From: Triatoma infestans
Lineage: Eukaryota; Arthropoda; Insecta; Hemiptera; Reduviidae
Direction of reading: 5' to 3'
DNA length: 64,000 nt
NCBI GenBank assembly: GCA_011037195.1
Contig: JAAEAF010000119.1
Coordinates: forward strand, 1-64,000
The notes under the pieces: generated by a model
The model's database searches: none
Seen by the model: only the letters and a program-made list of their open reading frames with translations
What the model was told of the DNA's origin: nothing
Shown: positions 55,683 through 64,000 of the stretch, in pieces
Position numbering within the stretch: position 1 is the first letter of the stretch
How the letters are laid out: each line of letters starts with the position of its first letter
Translations under genes and position numbers: made by a program

Positions 55683-57233
55683 AGTGGAAGGGTCATGTTT
55701 CACTTAATTATCATTTATCATTTAGTTTTATTTTGTTCCAGCTACACATTAGTTACGTCACTAAAATTTCGTAAAAATTCTTGATTTGAAGGAAATTTGT
55801 CAATCAGGTGGAATGTTCTTCATTAGCTGAGGGAGGGGTGGGTGGGTGGAAAAGTGATACTAAATATAGAGTACGATCTATAGAGTTTAGTAGTACACTC
55901 TATTGCTATTTATATATGTGTATATATCTTCGATATAAGCACTTATATGGGGGGTTAAGTTTAGGATGAAGTTAGGCATAGCTATATACTTTGGAAGCTA
56001 CCCTTCCCTCCACTACTTACGGCTGTACTACTTCCATTATACAAAACATATACAATACAAAATAGAACGTGCAAGCATATAGATTCTCTGCTGAAACTCT
56101 CTGCTAAAGAGCCTTCTTCGCATAGCACGTTCTCTATCTAAGAGCGCAGAAAGTCAATGTCTTGTAGTGCTTTCTGCGCTACTTTCTTGTTAAGTTTACA
56201 AGAGTTTCCTATATCTCCTTGTTTCCCTTTCAAACTCTCTCGAAAATTTCCATATGACGTAAAACTCAATAATTATATAATACATTCCTTTTCCAGTGTA
56301 TGTTATAATTTTGTTTCTTCCATTTTGCTACACAACTATTTTATATTACAATATAACGAAAATTTCTTTCACTTCAAATTTGATCATTTTTTTATACAGT
56401 TCTTATAAATTTAATTTCAATACAATATAGCAGCCTGATACTAAATAAGTTTTAAAATGTATTTCTGGGGATAATTTTATGGATACACATTTTTCCTAAA
56501 ACACACTTAATACTTCTAAGGAAAAATGTTTCAAATAGAATTAGAATTTATATCTGTGCAAGTAGTATTCCAAGTTTAAAAAAAATTATAGGGACCGTTT
56601 TCGAGAAAATCCCCCCCCCCCAATTCGGAAGTCTATTCTGTAAATTCGCACTTCCGGTTGACCAATTTTTCTTCAAACTTGGAATTCTACTTCTAAAGTA
56701 TATCAATTATTAAACAGGTGGCAATACAACCATACATTATACTGAAGAGGTACTTTAAAAGACACGGGAACAAGCGGAACAAAAGAAACACGGAAACTGT
56801 TTCAAATAAAAGTGATATATGTATTTCTGTTTGTAGATGGTATACGAAATTTAAAAGAAAATTGTTGTAGTCGTTTTCTAGAAAATCGCGAAAAACTGAA
56901 GAAAAAAAACATTCAGTAACATTCCGCACTTCCGGTTGACGGATTATGATATATATAAGAGAACAAAATATTTGGAAAACTAAAAATCGCAGGATTTGGA
57001 GTTACTACCACCGGCATCAATCACGAAGGTTTGCCTAGCAAAAATCCATCAACCAGCCAGAACTGGGATATACTAATTTTTTTTTTTTCAGTTTTGCGCA
57101 ATTTTCTTGAAAACAGCTTCAACGATTTTCTTTAAACTTCGTATATTATCTAATAAACATAAATGTCTATCATTTTTATTTGAAACATTTTCCCAGGAAC
57201 AATTGTTTTTTTTTTTTTGGAGGAGATTCTGAG
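55683..57233. repeat. unassigned stretch then family A copies
   Basis: 55690-56430 has no recognised gene. Reverse family A runs from about 56440 to 56965 ('cttccggttgacc' near 56652, 'cttccggttgacgg' near 56928). A plus-oriented portion follows to the family B copy. Confidence 0.5.
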
Positions 57234-57547
57234 TATAATGGGTTTGAGAAGGAGAGAAATTTGGCTAAATAGATAAATGAACTAGAAGTAAAACTGAACA
57301 CTGTATTATAGAAAAGTAACACAGACTACATGGACTTTATACGTAGTATATAAAATGGTAGTGAGAGATTTAGGATGAGAAAGAGTAAGGTTGTTGACGC
57401 GTTGTGACTGCTGTAAGAACTCTGCTGCATGACTCCAGACTAATTTAAACAGTTTTTCCCACTCTAGTCTGGCCTAATCTAGAGAGTGATTCTGTCAAAT
57501 TTCATGTCTCTCTCTGGTGTGGATCCCTCTCTTAGGACCCTATTACA
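57234..57547 (+). repeat. solo-LTR-like repeat (family B), copy 5
   Basis: From 'tataatgggtttgagaagg' to 'ggaccctattaca', about 314 bp; the most diverged copy. Shared blocks include 'ctgaacactgtattat', 'gactttat' and 'tctggccta'. It lies inside family A. Confidence 0.6.
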
Positions 57548-58045
57548 CATAAGGGAAGAGTAGCGCTTATGCTTTCCTCTAATGAAACATTTCAGTAACT
57601 ACAATATATGGCTATATCATCTATATAATATTAATATACACATTAGTAATTTCAAATTTGAAGAAAATCCGTGACAGTATGACGGTATCAGAATAGGTTT
57701 TTTTGAGTTTTTGGGTATTTCACGAAAACGGCTACAAAGATAAAAACGTATCACACTTATTTGGGAAAAAAATTCTGAAAACATTGATTTTAAAAGGGGG
57801 GTTTCGAGGGTCTGTCAGTTAGGATTAAATTTAAATTGCACACAAGCTTTGTAGGTTTATGACAGAGGGCGGCTCAATACAAATCCGCTCAGATATACTA
57901 GTATTAACCCTACCAACTTATTTATTTCCAGCCAGAATAAACATTGGAAACGTTGCAATTTTAAAGAAAATTTGATATGTTGTTATAAACTGAAGTAAGA
58001 GGTAGTCGTGTGAGTGTTTCACGTCAGTTTTTTAATTTTTATTGG
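57548..58045 (+). repeat. family A right part
   Basis: Continues the host copy after the family B insert and ends at 'gtcgtgtgagtgtttcac' near 58010-58027, with the usual hairpin signature. Confidence 0.6.
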
Positions 58046-58319
58046 ACTTTGAAAAAAAAGGGAAATATTGACTACCATACCAACAAAGCTGTGGTTTTGT
58101 GCACTGCCTTAACACATAATCACGATTGGCATGATTCCAATACCAAAAAGTCGGCCGGTTAGGGTTAGCTTCTCTTCTCTTACTAGAGGGAGTTCCTTGA
58201 TATTTATTTATTTATTTTTTATCGTACGGCATACAATTTTAGGATCAATAGCATTATTTTGGTCTACGGCTTTCAATAAGAAAAATCTGTTACAAAACAC
58301 TCCAAAGATTTTCTTTTAA

Positions 58320-58620
58320 TACAAACACGTTTGGAAGGTAGTGATTATATTGTAGTCCAGAATGCATTTCCAATAACACTGTACAAACACAAAAAATATT
58401 TGAAATGCTTTGCCAAAAAAAACAAACATCAGAACCCACTAAAATCAATTTTTCTAGCGCTGCTGGCTACAAAAGTTTAAAGGAAATTGTTGCCGTTTTC
58501 GAGAAAATGCCCAAAAAAATAAATCAATAAATCTATTGTGTAAAGTCCACTTCTGGTTTGCCGATTTTCTTCAAATTTGGAAATGTAGCAATGGTTTTAT
58601 TTTTTTTGTTTAATTTAAGG
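58320..58620 (-). repeat. family A fragment
   Basis: Reverse-orientation internal units ('caattttt', 'cacttctggtttgccg' near 58548) ending where the SINE begins. Confidence 0.5.
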
Positions 58621-58624
58621 AGCG

Positions 58625-58848
58625 TCAACTCTATGGTAATTCGCGTGCGGATCCTACTCAGTGCACTGTCGGCCGCCGGACAGTGTTCTCTTGCTACAGT
58701 CAACACTGCCCATCACCGGACAGTGAGCTGTAGAGCCTTCTAGGAACAAAAAATCTAAGGGTAGTACAGCTGGACTCAAACCCTGGTCCTCCGCGTGGGA
58801 GTCCAGTACGCTAACCGCTTAGCTATTCCTTTCCCCAGGCCTTTAATT
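58625..58848 (-). repeat. tRNA-derived SINE, copy 3
   Basis: Reverse complement of the family at 2118 and 3248: the A-box complement lies at about 58811-58826 and the B-box complement at about 58772-58785. The body adds a second 'cactgtccgg' module. The shared 'gcagtg' and 'agtgcactga' blocks confirm the family. Confidence 0.7.
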
Positions 58849-59095
58849 ATTAGTGGTGTTATAAAAGGAGAAACAAAGGAAGGACAATAAACTGGCACTA
58901 AAATAAATCACAAAAAAAGTTCTTTTATTTTTGTTTTGTGTTCTTCATTTACTTTTTTGTTTGTATATACAAATTCTTTGAATTCCATACCTCATAAAAT
59001 AGGAGGCTAAATGTCAGCTCATTTTAAATTTCTAATATGGTTCCATACACTGTACTGACGTGGTAATTACCATCTACCATACACTGTACACTAGT
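58849..59095. other. AT-rich spacer, nothing recognised
   Basis: No repeat end or reading frame of note. Confidence 0.4.
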
Positions 59096-59540
59096 ATCAT
59101 ATATATTCGGAAAAGACAAGTAAGCAGGGAACTTCGGAGTATCTCCTGTCCCTTAGTAGGACGGGTATGAGGACCCTGATAGGGATAGTGACTGGACACA
59201 CTTGGGTGTCCAGTCACTTGTTCAATATAGGGAGGACGATTAGTCCCATTTGTCAGAACTGTGACGACGGAGTCAGGGAAACGGTGTACCACTAACTTTG
59301 TCAGTGTCCCCGTTTCGCTGGAACTAGGTTTCGTGTTTTTGGGAGGGCATCACTCTCGCAGGATTGTCTGCGCGACCTGGAGTTTTGGGATATCTTGGGA
59401 TACTGTAGACCAACCGGTAAGTTACCGGGGGAGATTTATTAAGGGGTTAGGGGGGTATCGGGGGGATAAAGGCCACATAGGCTAGGTCCGGCGCTATTAG
59501 GCATCCGAACTACAATAATAAATAATAATAATAATAATAT
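59096..59540 (+). pseudogene. LINE 3' end with (AAT)n tail
   Basis: A plus frame from about 59150 reads GMRTLIGIVTGHTWVSSHLF, ISPICQNCD, then TVYH and CQCPRFAGTR, the GH-x-x-x-x-x-HLF plus CX2C-HX4C layout of a LINE C-terminus. A stop falls within the zinc motif and further shifts follow. It ends in an (AAT)n tail at about 59514-59540. Protein similarity to the full-length LINE is only general. Clade unresolved. Confidence 0.7.
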
Positions 59541-59875
59541 ATTGATCGGAAGTGGTAATTTAGTAGAAAGTTTAACATCCCCCCCCCCTAGAATCCTCCA
59601 AAAAAGTCAATGTTCCAGGAAAAATGTCCCCAACAAAGGAACAGTGTAAAAAATCGCCAAAAAATTGAGAAAACTATTTAGAAAAAGTTGGTGGACTTCT
59701 TTACCGAAGCTTTCGTAAAAGAAATGGTTACGAATATGCGTACAAACACACATACATACGTATGATGCGCTAAAAATATTTGTTCTTAATCAGGATGGGA
59801 CTACAAAACATATATCTGGGAAATTTGACACGATTGCAATATTTTCTCTTGCTGAATAAGAGAATGTAAAAAAAA
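59541..59875 (-). repeat. family A fragment
   Basis: Reverse internal sequence with 'ccccccccc' near 59581 and the hairpin end 'tctcttgctgaataagag' near 59847. Confidence 0.6.
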
Positions 59876-60569
59876 AAAAGTAATCTTTTTAAATGTATGA
59901 TAAATACGTGCAAAATGATTAATAACTTTTCTTTGTATTTTTACATTTTCCTTTATGTTACGGCAATAACATCTAACTAACAATGCAAGTAAATAAATAC
60001 GGCACAAACAAGTTGAGTATATATTTTTTTTTTCTTTATTTTTTTAAAGTTATATTTGAAAATAACACAAAAGAATGTAAGAGCAATTGTGTGTGCTTTA
60101 TTTATACAATAGAAACTGGCAACTTGGTATAAATTCTATAGACATTTTTTTCAATAAAGTCCAGCTTATACTTTATACTTCCTCCTAATGAATAGTCATA
60201 TTTTTACTTATACATTGTCAAGTATATTTATATTTATTACTTTATCTAATTGCTGTTTTAGCGGAAGTATTGTAATCGTGCCAAATTTTTTATATCGAGT
60301 TCTCACCGGAAGTAGAAGTTTTGAAGTCCTTGAGTCAAAAAAAAAAGTGGTTTTTATAAAATAGTCTTTATATGTGTGTGTTACTGAATGTGGAAACAGC
60401 TTAGCTCAAAAACAAAAAATCCCAGAACATTCATACTAGGCAAACCATTTGGGGTATCACCATGGATCCGACAGAAATTTACCTGTCAAAAATTCCTCAA
60501 CTGGAACTCCGAATTTGCTGGATCGATTTTTTCACTTTTTTGCGTTTTTTTTTCTCGAAAACGTCTCTC

Positions 60570-61410
60570 GACCATTTTATTTTATTTATTTATTTATTTT
60601 TTTGTAGACTTAAGGATATTAACTACTCACACAGAGTTTTTTTTTTCTTGAAAACTTCTCCAACCATTTTATTTTTATTTTATTTATTTATTTATTTTTT
60701 TGTAGACTTAAGAATATTAACTACTCACACAGAGTTTTTTTTTTTCTTGAAAACTTCTCCAACCATTTTTTTTATTTATTTTTTTTTTTTTTGTAGACTT
60801 AAGGATATTTAACTACTCACACAGAGTTTTTTCTTGAAAACTTCTCCGACCATTTTATTTTTATTTTATTTTTTTATTTTTTTTCTTTGTAGACTTAAGG
60901 ATATTAACTACTCACACACAAAGTTTTTTTTTGAAAACGTCTCCAACCATTTTATTTTTATTATTTTTTTTTTTTTTTTGTAGATTAAGGATATTAACTA
61001 CTCACACAGTTTTTTTTCTTGAAAACTTCTCCGACCATTTTATTTTTATTTTATTTTTTTATTTTTTTTCTTTGTAGACTTAAGGATATTAACTACTCAT
61101 ACAAAGAGTTTTTTTTTTTTCTCGAAAACGTCTCCAACTATTTTATTTTTATTTTATTTATTTATTTTTTTTCTTTGTAGACTTAAGGATATTAACTACT
61201 CACACAAAGAGTTTTTTTTTTTTCTCGAAAACGTCTCCAACTATTTTATTTTTATTTTATTTATTTATTTTTTTTCTTTGTAGACTTAAGGATATTAACT
61301 ACTCACACAAAGAGTTTTTTTTTCTTGAAAACTTCTCCAACCATTTGATTTTTATTTTATTTATTTATTTATTTTTTTTGTAGACTTAAGCATATTAACT
61401 ACTCATACAA
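60570..61410. repeat. ~95-bp minisatellite, nine units
   Basis: Nine copies of a unit of about 90-106 bp, each with 'gtagacttaaggatatt', 'aactactcacaca', a T-run, 'tcgaaaacgtctccaac' (or 'ttgaaaacttctcc') and an ATTTTATTT tract. Landmarks occur near 60604, 60702, 60792, 60887, 60980, 61073, 61178, 61279 and 61380. Units resemble family A's own 'tctcgaaaacg' block, so the array seems to have grown from it. Confidence 0.9.
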
Positions 61411-61700
61411 AGAGCTTCCATTTTTGCCAGCGAAAATTCATTTAAAAGCCTTTTTTGGAGGCGGGTTTATGTTTCCCTCTAAAGGGCTAATTTAGTTTAT
61501 TATATAATTCCTTCATCTAGATAATAGTAATTAAAGAATTAAAGAAATAGAATTAAATTTTTCGTCAAAATTATGTATTTGAAGAAAATCGGTTTGACCG
61601 GAAGTTATTTCAGTTTCATACACAAACTATGAATAAGTACATAGCGTATCACTTTTATTAGGAACACTTTTTTCCGGGAAAGTTCATTTAAAAAAAGTTT

Positions 61701-61744
61701 ATTCGACGTTTCGGACACCTTTGGTGTCCTTCCTCAGAAACTAC
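61701..61744 (-). ncRNA. hammerhead-like ribozyme motif
   Basis: Minus strand: CTGAGGA (61731-61737), one extra A, helix II 'ggacaccaaaggtgtcc' (7 bp, 3-nt loop; 61713-61729), GAAA, helix III as the palindrome ACGT, cleavage C, then GAAT that can pair with GTTT through two wobbles. The same structure as at 21795 and 53382 but an unrelated sequence. The flanks to about 61905 are not family A. Confidence 0.45.
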
Positions 61745-62068
61745 AAAATCAAAAATACGGAAATGTAGAAAATTTTATAATAAAAATTAAAACATATCAC
61801 GATTAAACAATATTAAAAAGATAGATACCTGTTAAGGACGAATGGAGAGTTAAATGTTGGAGGTGGTTATTGTTTGATTGCGGAGTAAGGTATGCTTGCA
61901 ATATTTCCTTTTATTAAGTTTAGATTCTCCCAATTGATATAAAATTGAAGACAAGTTAACATTTAGTAAAGATTGTAAGTTTGTAGAAAATTTGTCACTT
62001 AAATCTGTGAGTAAACTGTAGTAGGAGCAAGTCGTGTGAGTGTTTCACACCAGACTTTTTTCTTTTGC

Positions 62069-62154
62069 TTTCTCTTCTTGCTGCTGTAAGAGGAAGTAAT
62101 GTGATTACCACAAATGTTTAACGGAATTATATGTTTTGAGGTCTCTTAAGTATG
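62069..62154 (+). repeat. family A left end
   Basis: A second copy starts immediately downstream of the first ('gctttctcttcttgctgc', 'taagaggaagtaatgtg') and is cut by the SINE. Confidence 0.6.
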
Positions 62155-62330
62155 GATGTTGGTGTAGTGGTTATGAATATGGGCTTGTAACTGGGTGATT
62201 CCCAGTTCGAGTCTAGCTTATAAACTGCTAAATTTATATTAGTTTAGAAAATATTAATACAGTAAAGTATGTGCTTCCGCGCCCCCGTCCACGACACCTA
62301 ATTTTGAGATAGTTGGACCAGCCTGAAAAA
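62155..62330 (+). repeat. tRNA-derived SINE-like repeat, different family
   Basis: A-box-like 'ggtgtagtggttatg' near 62171 and B-box-like 'agttcgagtc' near 62205 about 34 nt apart. The body does not match the copies at 2118, 3248 or 58625. The tRNA-like stems are incomplete. Confidence 0.5.
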
Positions 62331-64000
62331 AATTAGGCATTACATTACTTTACAATCTATGGTAATTAGCATGCAAACTTTAAAGAAAATTGTAGAAAAA
62401 ATCGCAAAAACATTTAATCGCATTTAATTTGCATCGCTAGAAATCTTTATTCACATTCAAGGGACCTCAAAACATTCATTTTCCCGGTAAAAACTCAATT
62501 TTGAAAATTTAACAGGGTCGCTATATTTCATTTTACTAGCTTTAAATGAAACGAAAAAGTAAAAAAAAGATACTTGGAATAAAATCTTTCATTACAATTA
62601 CTATTTGATAAAGTATTTCAGAATATGTGATGAAAGTTAGTGAATGCAAAATGAGCATACTAGTACAAAGTTACCTTGTTTTCAATCAAAGCTTTTATAT
62701 CTATCAACAATCAAATGGGGGTGGGGATATCCATCCAATCAGTGTAAATCTTCGAGCGGCTATGAAAAAACCTTTTTTTTATTTATTTTATGTAGCTGTT
62801 TTTATATTGCAGCTTAATGTAGGTGAGTAAAGATTGTAATCAAGTCAGATTATCTTAGTTACGCAGCTTGTTATATATGGTTGAATAAATTACCACCGAA
62901 GATTCCACCTGAGGTAAACAAAACTCTATTAGTTAATTAGTAATTAGTGTATCTTAATTATCAAATTATAATTAAACAATGTTTAACTTTAATTAGCCTA
63001 ATTAAAGGTATCAGATATATGTCAGAAGTCAGTTTTATTTGTATTTGAGTGTAAACGTTCTATATTTTAGTCATTCTCTTTACTTAAACACACTTAAATG
63101 GGGTTAAGTATTTTCACTAAGATTTGAGAGAGCCAATAAATTGATGGATTTAATATAATTTTACTTGTTTAGGGGATTTTACTTGTATAACTAAGCATCC
63201 TTACGTGGAGCGCTCTGTGTCAAAACTAAAAAAAAATTTAATAAAGTACACGCGAGATCTCCAATAACTCCCTAATATAGATTTTTTCAAAAAAAGTTTC
63301 AAATAAAAACAGATACGTTTCTATCTAGAACATAATTTTATTGGAATGGCAGGACTTGTGAAAGAAACATAATGAGTAATTTAAGCATAGCTAAGAGGTA
63401 GCGCTCTCGTACAGTTTCCGTCGTGCTATAACGTGATGAACGAACCAGCATCATTGCCAGAAACCGTCCATGGGAACTGCGGCATATTTGCTAACCACAT
63501 CTCCAGTAAAAATCATCGCCTTCGCAGACTTTGACCACAAGGCTATTGATCACGGAAAGAAGCTAAGTTGTTTCCAACCAATTAATCAATTTATCTATTA
63601 AGCTTAATGAAGTAAACAAAACTTGTAAGGATGGGGATTTTTGACTCAAAAATAAATATTCATTATAATCCTGAAGGACTACCTCTGCTCAATTTGTGCT
63701 TCCACAATATTTAACGTTCCAGCAAGCACACCAATTTTAAACGAAATCTTATAGTCGTCAAAAAAAAATAAATTCAAAAAACCTATTCAGTAAAATTAGG
63801 CTTATGCTTAACCGATTTTCTTAAAATTTGGAATTAAAGCAATGTTTTTAATATATATTATATTATAGAGGTGGCAGATAACTGAAGTGGTGTACTTTAT
63901 AGGAAAATCGTTGAAGCTGTTTTCGAAATAGTCGTGAGAAACCGAGTAATGTCACACTTCTTTTTGCCCGAAACTTTTGTATCCAGATGCGCTGATATAG
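62331..64000. repeat. family A remnants and unassigned sequence
   Basis: Reverse family A pieces at about 62380-62560 and 63280-64000 (including 'agtgg', 'atcgttgaagctg' near 63906). 62570-63270 has no gene recognised. The right end of the window lies in family A. Confidence 0.5.

Larger units (their letters stand above)
60236..62068 (+). repeat. family A copy expanded by a minisatellite
   Basis: Left part with 'gtattgtaatcgtgccaaat' near 60267 and 'ctcaccggaagtag' near 60301; right end 'agtcgtgtgagtgtttcac' near 62030-62048 with 'accagac'. The middle holds the ~95-bp tandem array and, near 61700, a hammerhead-like insert. Confidence 0.75.

Noticed and set aside
60388..60812. Phe-rich frames of 87 and 116 codons
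   Set aside because: They run into the T-rich minisatellite and repeat with its period.
60570..61410. CRISPR-like array
   Set aside because: Whole units of about 95 bp repeat head to tail with no unique spacers; a minisatellite.

Overview
This window looks like intergenic or intronic DNA from a large, AT-rich animal genome, most likely an arthropod or other invertebrate. The grounds are I/Jockey/R1-type and RTE LINEs, a mariner fossil, a PIF/Harbinger-like fossil, tRNA-derived SINE-like units, long homopolymers, and almost no host coding sequence. The species cannot be named from sequence alone. No rRNA genes, CRISPR arrays, bacterial operons or recognisable viral genes were seen.

The dominant component is one dispersed, non-coding repeat (called family A here). 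Intact-looking copies run from about 0.75 to 1.5 kb, and pieces occur in both orientations from start to end. It has a hairpin at each end and degenerate internal units of roughly 270-300 bp, each carrying a 'ccggaagt' landmark. Other elements sit nested inside it: 5'-truncated Jockey-like LINEs, a zinc-knuckle LINE end, ~360-bp solo-LTR-like units (family B), hammerhead-like foldback units, and a ~95-bp minisatellite at 60.57-61.41 kb.

The clearest gene-bearing object is a full-length, minus-strand LINE at 24441-31449. It has a 5' UTR, a gag-like ORF1 with three zinc knuckles, an ORF2 with endonuclease, reverse transcriptase, RNase H and zinc motifs all intact, a 3' UTR with an 18-bp minisatellite and a poly(A) tail. 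A perfect 12-bp target-site duplication flanks it, so it is probably a young and possibly mobile copy.

Region by region: 0.2-1.5 kb Jockey-like LINE fragment; 1.8-3.4 kb SINE-like units; 3.7-7.5 kb family A plus foldback units; 7.8-8.3 kb mariner fossil; 8.3-9.0 kb family A; 10.1-11.1 kb foldback of nearly 1 kb; 12.0-12.8 kb LINE fragment; 15.2-16.0 kb foldback holding a LINE; 17.9-20.2 kb Harbinger-like fossil holding a LINE; 20.8-23.4 kb family A; 24.4-31.5 kb full-length LINE; 32.1-32.5 kb a possible host exon; 33.2-36.8 kb repeat-poor AT-rich DNA; 37.4-42.2 kb several decayed copies of one RNase H LINE; 42.9-49.7 kb family A, Jockey-like and RTE fragments and solo LTRs; 51-62 kb more family A, foldback units, solo LTRs, a SINE and a LINE 3' end; 62-64 kb family A remnants.

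The most unusual signal is a set of short foldback elements carrying hammerhead-ribozyme-like cores (CTGANGA, helix II, GAAAC, a palindromic helix III, a GTC cleavage triplet and helix I complementarity). One is bounded by a 13-15 bp target-site duplication. They recur across the window, often as inverted pairs. They may be a Penelope- or retrozyme-related non-autonomous family. Every copy has one extra nucleotide next to helix II, so catalytic activity is unproven.
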